In this document: piece by piece, positions 23,186 through 35,021 of the stretch
Numbering within the stretch: the stretch's first letter is position 1
How the letters are laid out: the number at the start of each line of letters is the position of its first letter
Origin: Cricetomys ansorgei
Lineage: Eukaryota > Chordata > Mammalia > Rodentia > Nesomyidae
NCBI GenBank assembly: GCA_026225945.1
Contig: JAMJFZ010000597.1
Location: 7,228,501 to 7,292,500 of the forward strand
Reading direction: 5' to 3'
Length of the DNA: 64,000 bases
The notes under the pieces: model-generated
What the model was told of the DNA's origin: nothing
The model's database searches: none
What the model saw: only the letters and a program-made list of their open reading frames with translations
Position numbers and translations under genes: made by a program

Positions 23186-24950
23186 TTCTCCGAAGACAAA
23201 ATGGTGGAGGTGGGTGTCGTGGATGAGGGTCTCGCCTCATCTCCGATCCCTGGCTGTAGCCGTCAATGCTCCCTATACTCCCAGACTCGACGACCACATG
23301 TAGAAACCCTAATGCCTTGTACACGTGCCTGATGGCTCACTCACAACCCAGACCAACACAGACTTTAAGGACCGTCTGCTTCAGCAGCCACTCTGATCAT
23401 TTGGGGATTATCAAACATCTGTCCCTGACAGGCACCCATCACCATGACACCCAGCATTGGTCACTGGGCTCCTGAGTTGTCCTCTTCATTACACCTCAAG
23501 TTCCCTGAAGCAGAAGCCATTCTTGGTCACAAAGTCAACTTTTCTAAACTTCTCGACAACTGTACTGTAAGTCCATGTTCCTAGGGCCAGTTTCCTGCTC
23601 TGGAGACAGTTCCTGCTCTCAATTATCTGTCGCCTTCCCAGGTATCCTGTGGGAATAAGTATTCTCCCTCATCTCTATGTTGGAGGCTCTGCTTCCCTGA
23701 TGCAGGTGTTCACTGTATCGTCAAGATGGACATTTGAATCCTAGTCACAGATCTCGGTGTCTGCCTCATCTAGCTAGCTGGAGACCGGCCACAGAGTGAG
23801 ATCTCTGTCTCTCTGGTAGGGAGCCGAGCAGCTACCTTACCAGCAAACCTTTCTCAGAATGACTTCTAAATTTATAAAATAATATGAAAAGCCTTGATTT
23901 GACCTGTATATAAAATAGAAATGTAAGCCTTAGAATGTTGTAGTGGCGTTCTTAAAAAAAAAAATCTTCACTTAACATAATATATTATTATTATGGAAGA
24001 TTTAGAAAATAAAAAATGTGAAAAGGAAATAAAAATAAACTTCAAACTCAACTGCCCACTGTCACAGTTTGTACTTTTCTCATCATGGGTGTTGAGAAAA
24101 GAAACCGGGACTGAGATGAGCGATGGTGCTAACACGGCAGCACTCCCAGGTCTGGTAGGGACAGTGCTAAAGTGTGAAGTCAGTCAGGGTTAGGGAAGGG
24201 AGAGCCGGTTCGTACAGATCCAAGGCTGTTTTGGAAGAAGCTAGTATTTTCTGAGGAGCAAAGCACTGTTGGGAGCTTACTCTGAATCCAAGGAAACAGC
24301 CCCTTCTGTTCTATGCTTAATTACCATCTGGCCACTGAGATGGAGGATAAACAGCCATATTTACCTGAGATGGCTTCCATAGCTTGGAAAACATTCTTTG
24401 TTGTTTGGGTTCTGGGCCAAGGGCGTTAGTCTTCTTCCCCGCTAGAGTCTGTGTCAGAGTTCAGCTGGATCAAACTGGGCCTTGAGTTTAGATAATTTGG
24501 GTCAGAATCCAGACCAGATCACGCAGAGCTTTGCAGCAAAGGTTCAGTGATATGACCATGTTAAATACCTGGTGTACGGTAGAGTTTAATTACATATTTG
24601 ATGCCTTTGACTTTCCCAGGGTGATCAATCATAATCCTTCCAAGAATTTTAGAGACTTGGGACTCAGAGGACCTTCAGAAGTTCTTTGTGACCACAAACA
24701 GAGGGAGTCCCATTTGTGCAAATCCAAGAAACTCACATTGTTTAGAAATTCACAAGAATGCACAGGGGCCCTGCATACCCTTTAGGAAAATATAAAGCAA
24801 AAGTGCTATTTACATTATCTAAGTACTTGGGTGTTTTGAAGTGGCATGTTCAGTTGTTGTGGGCTCGCCTCGTGTATATGGTTCTGGGGGTCAGAGCTTG
24901 ACTAGGAAGAAACTCTGCCTAACGTATGAGGGATGATACCTTAGGAGGAC
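23186..24950. other. Mostly unique intronic sequence
   Basis: No exon. 23985-24055 weakly resembles an L1M text (gatttagaaaataaaaaatg). 24310-24380 (tgcttaattaccatctggcc) is repeat-free with homeodomain-like cores. Confidence 0.3.
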
Positions 24951-24956
24951 TGCAGT

Positions 24957-25140
24957 ATAGAGGAAGGAACCGGTATTCCAGCCAACCAGCCTGAGTTCAC
25001 GCTCGGGCTCTGCCACTGTGGGAATTAGAACATGTGATTTAACATCTACATTGTAGCAGCTTCCCCAACAATGTTTCTTTTTCAGGGTCTGGAGGGAATG
25101 GATACATATAAAGTCTTACCAGTAGGAAGCACTAAAAAAA
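24957..25140 (+). repeat. MIR SINE
   Basis: cagcctgagttcacgctcgg, gctctgccactgtgggaatt, agaacatgtgatttaacatc and ggatacatataaagtcttac match MIRb/MIRc head to tail. Confidence 0.65.
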
Positions 25141-25297
25141 TACTAGTGGTTACCAGTGTCAAGGTTATTAACAGATCTAAGAAAACACCATGCAAAAACA
25201 ACAAAAAAAAAAAAACTCCAGGGAATTGCAATGAAAGGATCTAAGACAGATGTTGTCAAAAAACAGACACAGAAACCTCGTAACAAAAGGGGAAGGT

Positions 25298-25560
25298 AAA
25301 TTCAGTTGGCTCTCCACGTCCGTACCAACCAAGGGTTGAAAATATTTTTATTTTAATTTTTAAATACATTTTTAAACATATACAGTCTTGTTACTATTTT
25401 CCAAACAATAGTCTGTAATTACTATTTCCATTATATAGATACTGCAGGCAATCTAGAGATGATTGAATTATATGGAAGGGTATGCATACATTATATGTCA
25501 ATATTGTGCAGTTTTACAGACTGCTGGAACCAGTTTCCCATTGATCCCGAAGCTGGCCGC
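25298..25560 (-). mobile_element. MER2-like Tigger DNA transposon
   Basis: gttggctctccacgtccgta, ccaaccaagggttgaaaata, tttccaaacaatagtc, ggcaatctagagatgattga, gtatgcatacattatatgtc and ctggaaccagtttcccattg are the MER2 consensus in antisense. Partner copy in the opposite orientation at 47055-47345. Confidence 0.7.
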
Positions 25561-25689
25561 ACACATCATTCTTTAGGACACATATGTTATTGCCAGGCAT
25601 CCGTGCTAAGTGCTGAGGAAGCACAGATTTTTAAAAAGGCCTAGAAAGTGGGAATTGACCAGACTTTGGAAGGAGGAAGCACATAAGCA

Positions 25690-26900
25690 GAGAAGCTAAG
25701 GACGGAAAACAAGTAGAGTAAGACTTTGGAGTAGGAGGGCAGGGTCAAACTCTGTTGAAGACTTTAGTCTAGATTCTGAAGCAATGAAAAACTGTGGAGG
25801 TGATTTCAGAAGGAAGACTTTACCACTTTTTGTGCATTTTTAAAAGGTTCCTCTGGCTTTCAATATGGAAAAAATCAGAGCAAGGCGAGAGAATGTGCTT
25901 ATATTAGTCCAGTTTAGCTTGGGTGATAGTGAAGATGGTTCTAGAAACACTGGGAGATGAAATGGCATTTGCATGTGGAGGATGGAGGCAATGGCAGAGC
26001 CAAGGATGACATCTTTTGTTTCTGAATTGTGTAATCGGAGTAGGGCCAGATCAGAGGGAAAGTGATTAGATCAGTCATTAACAAGGAGGCTTTGAGCTGC
26101 TGCTTCTGCTTTCTCCTCCTGTTCCTCCTCCTGCTCCTCTTCCTCCCCCTTCTTCTATAAATCCCAAAGTAAATAGAACTAAAAGATAGAAGGTTGAATA
26201 TGAATCTCAGAGAGGCCACCAAGAGCGGGAATATCAGATCATGAATCCTTGTGCACAGGTAGTAATTAAAGCCGAGAGCTGAATAAGAACTCCTGAAGAG
26301 ACAGCGTAAAGGTAGATGGGAGAGGGTGTAAGACTGAGCCTCGGGCAATTGAAGGAGAATGAGTAGGCAGAGAAAGTGGGGAAAGAATGGATGGCGAAAG
26401 TCAGGATAGGTGTAGGACAGGGAGATCAAGAAGGGGATGAGCCACAAATGCAGGGGGGGTGGGGGTGGAAGCAGGGGTGGGGTGGGGTGGGGTGGTGGAT
26501 AAGGTAAGAACCACGACAAAGGATCTGTTGGATTAAGCATTGCAGAAGGTTTAGCTAGAAGCTTTTGGATAGTATGAACTAAAAATACATAGGACTGGCT
26601 TTAAGAGTAGGAGGTAGAGGCAGTAAGTTCAGTCATGATATTCAGGTGATTTGATTATGGTGGAGAGAAGAAGTATTATATTGTACCTAGTGGGTATGGA
26701 GTGCTGACGGGGTTCTGTTAACTTTTAAATGGGAGAGAGTGGGGTGTGCTAAGAGGTTCATGGCAAACGTTGAATCCAGACTAGAGAAAAGGGGCAAGTG
26801 CTGGTGTCACGGAGCAAAGCAGACACGAGAAGGAAGGAATGTGTCTCTGTCAACACAGAAATGAGGAGAGCAGGCTGGCAGCTGGAGGGGAGAAAGTGCT
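25690..26900 (-). mobile_element. L2 LINE relic (reverse-transcriptase C-terminal region), about 1.2 kb
   Basis: Antisense L2 text runs through gagtaggagggcagggtcaa, ttttaaaaggttcctctggc, ttagtccagtttagcttggg, gccaaggatgacatcttttg, tgagcctcgggcaattgaag. The consensus encodes the CR1/L2 RT C-terminal segment. Here frames are broken and a (TCC)n lies at 26110-26157. The 199-codon minus-strand frame 25941-26540, the longest of the window, lies in this relic and is Pro/Leu/Arg-rich junk. Confidence 0.65.
26452..26497 (+). repeat. G-rich (GGGGT)n-like tract
   Basis: Several GGGG runs separated by one or two bases on the + strand, which fits the usual G-quadruplex pattern. Confidence 0.9.
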
Positions 26901-27407
26901 GTTTCAGATAATGTCTGGGCCGGTTGTTTCTATAGCGTGAAAGGAGAAGAGAGAGAGAAGAGAGGAGGGTTAGAAGACTATCTCAGACCTCTGTTGTGTC
27001 TGGGAAGGAGACTGGATTTGCCACACATATGCAGCAGGGCAGCAGGGTAGGGCTGAAACTGAGAGACAATAAGACTGGCCTCCGCTGAGCAGATCCCAAA
27101 GCTCTGTGAAATAGCACAAATGTTTTTATCATCCCAGAGAGATAAAATGACCACAGTGTAAGGAGCTTGCATATACCCCTAGAGAATAAACACACAAGTA
27201 GCTAGCATATGCTGGTAAAGACAGTAAAGGAAGGAAAGCTTGTCACAACTTTCTAGGTGTCAGAATGCATTCTAATACAATATAGAAGTGGTAGCATGGG
27301 GGAACACTATAGAAAGCCCAGGAACCTGGTACCTGTTAAGATTATCATCACTAATTGAGACAGTCTTGGTTTTGTTTGTTGTCCCAGAACCATAAACAGC
27401 AGCTCTT

Positions 27408-27485
27408 TGAGGGTGGGAGTGGGGGTGCCTCATTGGTAGAATGCTTGCTGAGTGTGTTAGAGCCTGGTTCAATTCCGGCACTGGA
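27408..27485 (+). mobile_element. ID-type SINE
   Basis: ggagtgggggtgcctcattg, gtagaatgcttgctgagtgt and gcctggttcaattccggcac. A pure poly(A) follows at 27539-27559. Confidence 0.6.
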
Positions 27486-27734
27486 AAAGGTACCCCTTTA
27501 ATCTGATTTGGATAATGAATTACAGGGTCACTCTGCTTGAAAAAAAAAAAAAAAAAAAAGCTAGGAGAAAAGCAGAGAAAGTGCCCTTAGAAGTAGGTAA
27601 CTTGTGGTTGCTGGTTTGGCATGTAAGGAGCTGAAAGATGCCACAGTGTTCATTCTGAATAAACAGAAAAAACCAACAAGTCTTTTGAGGACCTACAGAT
27701 AAAAGAGGTCACAGGGTACTAGCATCAGAGTGGT

Positions 27735-28075
27735 TGCAACCCCTGAAAATTCATATGCTAGTTCCTATTTCCCAATTTGTCTGTATTAGAAGAGAGACTT
27801 TGGGTGTGATCATGAGGGTGGAGCGATCAGGAATTGATTTGTATCTTTTTATAAGAGGGCATAAGCCCCTGGCCCCCGCTCTGGGGAGGGGGACTTATTT
27901 GCCCCTCCACTGTGTGAGGCTGTGGTGCAATGGTGCCCTCTGTGAAGAGCAGACACTGCATCTGCAGCACCTTGGCCCTGGCTCCCAGCCTCCAGAGCAA
28001 GGAGAAACACAGCACTAGTGCTTATTAGCCCCAGTCTGTGGTGTTTTACGGTTTCATCCTGGAAGGGCCAGGGGA
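27735..28075 (+). mobile_element. MLT1A-type MaLR LTR
   Basis: aaaattcatatgctagttcc, gggtgtgatcatgagggtgg, ttttataagagggc, gcaccttggccctggctccc, agcctccagagcaaggag and ccccagtctgtggtgtttta keep the MLT1A order to its 3' end. Confidence 0.8.
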
Positions 28076-29071
28076 AAGGGTGAATCACTGCCCCTAATAT
28101 CAAGGAGGCAGGCAGGCAGATCTGCAGAATCACCATTTAACAGAGCAAAGACCTCCATGGGTCCTGGCCGGGACAGGAAAACCTGCCCTGTGGCAGATAA
28201 ATTACTGGGGTCTCCCTGGGCATCCTCCCAAGAGCTAAAAACCCCAGTGAGTCCCGGCCATTAGAAAGTCCCACCCAGCATCTTTGTGAATTTAACATCA
28301 GAAGGTCAGCCAAACTCTCACAATGGAAAAAAGGGGGGTGGGAGGGGAAATCTCACACGCATCCAGTATTTTGTAGTAGCCAAGCATTCTTCTCTGAATT
28401 ATACCTGTCAGAGGAGGAGCTATGCCAGCCCCAGACAAGAGAATACCCAGCTCTAAGCCTCTGGTCCACCCAAGAGAGGAGAACTGAGAAGCTTAGATGA
28501 CATTCCTAGTCCAGGGTCACTGGCTCACCGAAGGATGGAGATCCAGTCATGGGACTGTACCACTTCCTTTCCTCACACATCCCATAGAAGTCCTGTGCTT
28601 GGCAGCTCCGTTGACCTCATCTGCCACATCTGCCTTCCAACAGGGAAGTATGAGGTCCATTAAAGGATAAAATGCATAGTTCAAAGGGTCTGAACAGTAT
28701 CAGGATAGAGTCAGATATGCAGGAGGTTTGGAATTAGAGTAGGAATTTTAAAACAGTGCAATTGAAATGCTAAGAGCATACCATGTGAGAACGGATGGGT
28801 AATGTAAGCAGAGGGGTGGGAAGGCAATGGAAATCTGGTCTCAAGGATGTTTGCAAAGGCTGGCAATGGGAAACAGTGTAACAGAAATGAGAATGCCTTT
28901 GATGGACTTGCTAGCAGACAACCTGGTGAGGAAGGAATCTCTGAGCTAGAGATGCATCTCTGGGAACTCTGAAAAGGAAAAACAGAGGAAAAAAATGGGG
29001 GAAACACAGTATCAAAGAATTTTGGACCGAGCACAAAAGGTACAAAATGTGTAGAATGAGATTATGAGGCA
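28076..29071. other. Unique intronic sequence
   Basis: No exon or clear repeat. 28480-28560 is faintly MIR-like. 28690-29030 is A-rich, possibly a more 5' scrap of the L1 that follows. Confidence 0.3.
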
Positions 29072-29170
29072 AAGAAGAGGAGGAGGGGGGGGCGGAGGAG
29101 GAGGAGGAAGAGGAGAAAGAGGAAGAGGAGGAGGAAGAGGAAGAGAAGGAGGGGGGGGGAAGGAAGAGAG
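29072..29170. repeat. Polypurine (GGA)n tract
   Basis: About 100 bp of G and A with one C, including two G8-10 runs. Confidence 0.95.
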
Positions 29171-29229
29171 TACTTACAAATTAAAGTTGGATACCAAACC
29201 CCAGATCTAGGAAGCTCAGAAACAAGAAG

Positions 29230-29305
29230 TCTTAAGCCAGCCTGGTCTACATAGCAAGTTCCAAGCCAGCCTGGTCTACATAACTAGACCTTGTCTTTAA
29301 AAAAT
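29230..29305 (+). mobile_element. B1 3' fragment with an internal duplication
   Basis: The phrase ccagcctggtctacata occurs twice, about 34 bp apart, followed by ctagaccttgtctttaaaaa. Confidence 0.7.
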
Positions 29306-29929
29306 GAACAAACAAACAAAACCAAAATAACAACAAACCGAAGAAACATGGAAAATAAGCAAAGAATGAAAGGAGATAACATGTTTTAAATGATGAGAGA
29401 AAAAATAGAGCTCCAAACCTAGAATTATGTACCCTGCAGAATTATCCTTAAAAAGCAAAGAAATAAAGACTTTGTCAGACAAATAAAAATTGAGAGGATT
29501 TGTTCCTAGTTAGAATTACATTTCTAAAAATGGTTCTTAAAAGGTGTTTGGCATGTAGGCAAATGATAGAGTTTAGAAGATCCTTAGAAAAGAAATGTGA
29601 AGGCAAGAACTTCTTTTTCTTAATTGATCTAACAGGTGACAAGTTGCTCAGAATAATAGCGGCAATGTACTGTGTGTGTGTGTGTGTGCGTGTGTGTGCG
29701 CGTGTGCGTGCCAGGTGCTCCTATGCAAACTTATGTTTAAGTGAAGTGAATGACAATAACCACACAAAGGACAGGAGGAAGGGATTGGGAGCATTTTGTT
29801 ATCATAAGGCACCTATAGTACTGTGAAGCAGTCTGCTGTATTTGAGAGTGGATTTTGATTAACTCTAAATGTATGATGCAAATTATAGGATATTCATTAA
29901 AAACAGGTTTTTAATTTCTTTTTATTTCC

Positions 29930-30268
29930 GGTGTGTAGATGTGTGTGGTATGTGTGGTGTGTGATGTGTGTGTGTGTGAGCCCATGCACACCCATGTAGG
30001 GAGTCCGGTGGACAACAGGTGTCTGTCTTTCTCTATCACTGTCAACCTCAGATTTTTCCATGGTTTCTCATTTTGGTCTAGAGCTCTCCATTGCAGATAG
30101 ACTATTGATAGCCAGCAAATGCTGGGAGTCCTCTGTCTCTGTATTCCCTGTTCTAAGACTACAGATGTGCATCACTACACCTAAATTTTATGTGGGTACT
30201 GGGGATTTGAACTCAGGTCCTTTCAAAGAAAATATTCTTACTTGCTGATCTATCTCTCCAGCCCTAAA
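29930..30268 (-). mobile_element. Long B2-superfamily SINE, antisense, inside the L1
   Basis: Ends with ctgatctatctctccagccc (antisense tRNA-like head), preceded by gggatttgaactcaggtcct, and starts with a TG-rich tail. About 340 bp. Confidence 0.75.
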
Positions 30269-30339
30269 ACAGTTTTTTTAAAAGAGTTAAAAACTGTTCA
30301 CTTAAGAAAGGAAAGAAAATGGAATAAAAAAATTTCAAT

Positions 30340-30475
30340 ATTGACTGGGCATGGCAGTGCTTGCACTACCGTATGAGTAGGGGTGTGAGTGCCCAGCACT
30401 CAAGAAGCAGGCAGATCTCTGTGAGTTCAAGGCCAGCCTGGTCTACACAGTGAGACCCTGTCTCAAAAAAAATGT
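30340..30475 (+). mobile_element. B1 SINE carrying a foreign insert
   Basis: gactgggcatggcagtgctt is interrupted after tgcac by about 25 bp (30367-30390 region), then resumes cagcactcaagaagcaggca, gatctctgtgagttcaaggc, cagcctggtctacacagtga. Confidence 0.8.
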
Positions 30476-30549
30476 TTGAATACTTAAAGTCACAAAAGGG
30501 AGAAAAAGAGTGAAAGAGAAAAATGGGCAGGAAGAAAGAAATAATGAAT

Positions 30550-30551
<2 letters not shown>

Positions 30552-30590
<39 letters not shown>
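30552..30590. repeat. (CA)n(TA)n microsatellite
   Basis: About 30 bp of CA followed by TATATAT. Confidence 0.95.
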
Positions 30591-31021
30591 CCACTAATAA
30601 CTTGAATGTTAGTGATCTACACCAGTAAAAAAAACAGCGATTGTGAGAGAAAGATATACCATGCTAGTGTTAATCAAAAGAACAGAGAGTAGTTCGCCAT
30701 AGGACTTCTAGTCAGAGACAATGTCAGAGCAAGAATGGTCATTATGGGAAAGAAAAGCGTTACACAAATTAAAGAAGTTAGTTCCTTAAGAAGATACAAT
30801 AATCTTTCTATGTATTTGACCACAGAGCACCAAAAGCATTCAAGGCTAAAATCACAAGGAAAAGCCAAATCCCTAGTACGGCTGAAGACTTCAACACACT
30901 TCTAACACGAGTGGACAGAGCAGTAAACTGAGAAAAGAGTAGTGAGAAGTTAGTTGAATTCAACAGCACCATCCCCTGCCTGCTAACTGGCATCAGTGAC
31001 TACTTCACCTGTTAACAGTAC

Positions 31022-31385
31022 TGTGGAAGTTGGAATGATATAGCCCCATGAGCCCATAGGCAGGGGAATCTTGGGAGGTCTGACCCTGTTGGAGGAGGTG
31101 TGGGCTTGTTGGAGGAGGTGTGCCACAGGGTGAAGGCTTTGATATTTCAGAAGTTCAAGCTAAACCCAGTGGCTCACTCTTTCTTTCTGCTGCCTGCCAA
31201 TCCAGAGGTAGAACTCTCAGAATCTTCTCTAGTACTGTACCTACCCATATGCCACCATACTTCCCAACATGATGATAATGAACTAAACCTCTGAACTGTA
31301 AGCCAGCCCCAATTAAATGTTTTCCTTTATAAGAGTTACCATGGTTGTGATCTCTCTACACAGCAGTGAAACCCTAATCAAGACA
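31022..31385 (+). mobile_element. ORR1-type MaLR solo LTR with target-site duplication
   Basis: Starts TGTGGAAGTTGG and ends aatcaagaca. Contains gttggaggaggtgtgggctt, gaactctcagaatcttctct, gaactaaacctctgaactgt and cccaattaaatgttttcctt. The flanks are AGTAC (31017-31021) and AGTCC (31386-31390), a 4/5 match to the 5-bp duplication expected for this class. The L1 text continues on both sides. Confidence 0.85.
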
Positions 31386-32170
31386 AGTCCATTCCACATT
31401 CTTAGGTTTATGCAGTTCATTTGCCAAACTAGGACACATTCTGAGCCCTAAAACAAGCCTTCACTAATTTAAAGGACAGACACCACACTATGCCCATTAT
31501 TAGTCTACATCAGAAGTAAGCAGGAAGTCAGTAACAGAAATTTTGAAAATTCTAAAACATTCAGAGAGCAAAGAGTTCACTTCTAAGAAGAACTTCTTAA
31601 ATATTTCAAATAAGTGAACAGGAAAACACAGCTTAACAAAATATGTGTGATGTTATAAAAAGCATTGCTTGGAGGGAAATTTATAGCATTGAGTGATCTT
31701 TTTCAATAAAGATCTAAGACTCGACGGTCTGAGCTTTTACCTTAAGAAACTAGAAAAATTATAACAAATGAAATCTAGGACATTCTCAGAGGAAAAAAAA
31801 AGAAGTAATTTTTTTAAAGTAGTAGAAACCAGTGAAATTTGAAAATATGGAATCAGTAGGAAAAATAACAAGGCCAAAATCTGGTGGTTCTTTTTTAAAG
31901 ATTAATGAGTTGAACAGATTCAGCCAGGCTAAGAAAAGACACCAGTTGCTGAAGTAGAAATTAAAGAATGGACATCACTATAGATCCAAGGATTACAAAT
32001 ATTTTAAATAGATAATGTGAACAACTCTTATGACTACAAATTTGATAACCTGAATTGAGACAGTTCAATTTCCTTTAAAAGTCATAACCTTCTAAAACTC
32101 AACAAAATATAAAATTTAATCCAAAAAAATTAAAAAGAGTTGCACATTGTGATTTTTTCTTCAGTGGTTG

Positions 32171-34130
32171 TGCTGGCAAATTTTAAGTCAACTTGACACA
32201 AGTTATAGTCATCTGGGAGGAGGGTGTTTTAATTGAGTAAATGCTTCTCTACAAACTGGCTGTAGGCAAGCCTGTAGGGCATTTTCTTAATTAGTGATGG
32301 ATGGGGGAGGGCCCAACCCACTGTGGGTGGTGCTATTCCTGGGCTGGAGGCCCTGAGTTCTATAAAAGCAGGCTGAGCAAGCCAGTAAGTAGCTCGCCTC
32401 CGTAGGCTCTGCATCAGCTCTTGCCTCCCGTTTCCTGCCCTGTTTGAGTTCCTGTCCTGACTTCCTTCAGGGATGGACTCTTGATGTGGAAATGTAAGCC
32501 AAATAAGCTCTTTCCTCCTCAACTTGCTTTTGGTCATTGTGTTTCATCACAGTAATAGCAGTCCTAACCAAAACAGAAATTGTTACCAAGATTGTGGGTT
32601 ATTGCTGTGACGAATCAGACCATGTGTTTTTGGGAGGATTGTGGAAGATTTGTAACTTTGGACTGGAAAAGGCCATGAGTGTTCAAAGCTTGATGAGAAG
32701 ATGTTCTGTGGGAGCTTGGAAGCTAAGAATGTTGAAAGCAATGCAGATGATGGAGGCCTGGCTTGTGAAGTTTCTGGGGGAAATTCAAAAATCCCTTAGT
32801 GACTTTATCAGTACAGTTTATTGAGTTAAGAATCTGTGGTTCTGGTCAGCTGGGACTGAATCAGCAGTAATTAAGAAGAGACCAGCATCATGGAGATGAA
32901 ATCCTCTTATTTCCTCAAGGTCAGCTCAAGGTCAGCACACAAAAGCTGGGTTCTAGAGGCAGCCAAGATTGCACCTCCTGCTAGCAGCTGAAGTTGGTAG
33001 AGTAAGAGTCACCCAGGTGGTACTGATTTTGAAGGCATGAAGAGGTCATGGAGCAGCTGAGGCTTGGCACTGTGTAGCAGGGCTGGGGTCCCTGAAGAGA
33101 TCCCAGGAGAGGCTGTTGGTGAAAGTGCAGCCCAGCTGTAGCAGACCCCAGCATTTTGGAGATGCCAATATATGGGACAACTGCCAAGAACAGCAGCAAC
33201 AGTGGAGTGGAGCCAGCCAGAATACAAAAAAGAAAAAGTTGTCTGTACTGCAGAGGGGCAGAGCCAAAGATGTGACCCAAGCCCTTTAGAGGGGCCCAGA
33301 ACGTCAGGGCCCAGAAGATCCTGAGTGGATCCCAGACGTTGGTCATCAAGTTAATTACACAATTGGAATTTCGTTTTCCTTAGTTCAGATTGTGACTGTG
33401 CCCTGGTTCTTCCTTCCTGAAGTAAGAAAGTATTTATTTTTGATTTTGCAGGAGCCCACAGTTGAGAGACTTTAAACTTTTAAAGAGATTTGGGAGTTTT
33501 ACAAAAAACTTTGGATTTTAAACGAGAGTTTGAGTATTTTAAAGAGACTTTGAACTTTCAAGCCTTTGAATTTTTAAAGACGGTGGGACTTGAAAGTTGG
33601 ATATTTTATATTGTGATGTTACTATTATTGTGTCTTCTTGTGGATGAACAAGGAAGGAAAGGTTATGGCTTAACAGTGATGTGTTTGTGTGTCAAGTTGA
33701 CAAGAGGTCAGTAGTGCTGACTAGTTTTATGTCAACTTGACACAAGTTGTAGTCATCTGAGAGGAGGGAGCTTCAATTGAGAAAATGCCCCTGTAAGAAC
33801 TGGCTGCAGGCAAGCCTGTAGGGCATTTTCTTTATTAGTGATTGATGGGGGAGGGCCCCAACCCACTGTGAGTGGTGCCATCCCTGGGCTAGTGGTCCTG
33901 GGTTCTGTGAGAAAGCAGACTGAGGAAGCCAGTAAGCAACACTCCTCCATGGCCTCTGCATCAGATTCTAGATTCCTGCCCTATTTGAGTTCCTGCCCTG
34001 ATTTCCTTCAATGATGGACCATGATGTGGAAGTGTAAACCACATGAAAAAGGTTTATTTAAACCTTTTCCTCCCCAACTTGTTTTTTGTCATGGTGCTTC
34101 ACCACAGCAATAGAGACCTTAACTAAGACG
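32171..34130 (+). mobile_element. Near-complete non-autonomous MaLR element with two LTRs
   Basis: Left LTR 32171-32575 and right LTR 33715-34130 are the same family and orientation. They flank a 1139-bp internal region that starts gaaattgttaccaagattgt, like the THE1/MST/MLT1 internal region after its LTR. Both LTRs open TGCTG. The left ends in CA; the right ends gacg, a decayed terminus. No protein-coding frame survives. The LTRs differ at many sites, so the insertion is old. It ends 0.9 kb before the Spon1 exon. Confidence 0.75.
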
Positions 34131-34215
34131 GTGGGATAACACCTGATAAGTTTCCCATGCTTCAGTAACTTCCCACACATGCTCATGCAGGCAGCTTTAA
34201 TTAAACACAGTAGAC

Positions 34216-34258
<43 letters not shown>
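34216..34258. repeat. (CA)n microsatellite
   Basis: About 42 bp of uninterrupted CA. Confidence 0.97.
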
Positions 34259-34260
<2 letters not shown>

Positions 34261-35021
34261 CATGAAAGCAAGAGAGGTATTTGTCAGAAGCATTTCCCTG
34301 GAAGAGGGAAGGGAAATAAGAGAGGTTAATGGAGATTGTATTAACTAAAAGTTAGTATAAAAACATGTAAAACTGTCAAAGAATAAAAATAAGAAATAAA
34401 GATAATGAACACAATTGAATATAGAGGCTTTCACTAAAGATTCTTATATGCTTTAATTCTACTAGAGGATTATACAAGTAGGTGGAAGGACTGACACAGG
34501 AGGAGTGAGAATGGCTGCTGTCTTGTTTCCAGTGTCCTTCAGTGTCACCAGGATTAATTTGGGAGACTATGGAGAATGTCAATTAAATAGAAGGCATAAG
34601 TAGCAGTTACTCGAGTGAGTATGGTGGGAAGCTAGGTGACTTCCGTGTTTTGCTGTACTCCCTCTACAAACGCTTTTTAACATGTTAATCAAGTTCTAAA
34701 AATGTAGCTCAGCAACAAGGTCCAATCAGGTGTTTGCTCCATCTCCACCCTTGAAGCAGGACACACAGGTGGCTTTGGAGCAATGAGATTGTCACCTAGT
34801 AGTTGGTTCCTCCGAGTGCTGATGCGGTGTCTGGGCCTAGAAAGCACAAATGTGCCAGATCTCTGTGATCGTGTGGTGCTGGGGACTCTGCCAGGCACTG
34901 TTCTGGGGTCTGGGAATCAAAGGCTGCTAATACAAAATGGCAGGCCTAGAAATAAAATCAAGAGTCAATTCAGAGTCCCCAGAGGTGTCCCCTGCCCCCG
35001 AGGGTGCTGCATTTCAATGTG
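34259..35021. other. Unique intronic sequence leading to the exon
   Basis: Repeat-free except for a short L2/MIR-like phrase (ctgccaggcactgttctggg, near 34888). No alternative exon recognised. Confidence 0.4.

Larger units (their letters stand above)
29345..32140 (+). mobile_element. Ancient L1 (L1M-type), sense, split into three pieces by later insertions
   Basis: Colinear L1 text in three blocks. 29345-29925 has gtaccctgcagaattatcct, agactttgtcagacaaata and ggaagggattgggagcattt. 30600-31021 has agatataccatgctagtgtt, caatgtcagagcaagaatgg and gaagacttcaacacacttct (a decayed endonuclease-domain region). 31391-32140 has accacactatgcccattatt, gcttggagggaaatttatag, cttaagaaactagaaaaatt, gccaggctaagaaaagacac and tgacatcactatagatcc-like text. 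The ORFs are long destroyed. Confidence 0.75.

Noticed and set aside
25941..26540. 199-codon minus-strand open frame, the longest in the window
   Set aside because: It lies in an L2 relic and spans a (TCC)n and a G-rich tract. The translation is Pro/Leu/Arg low complexity and does not follow the RT frame.
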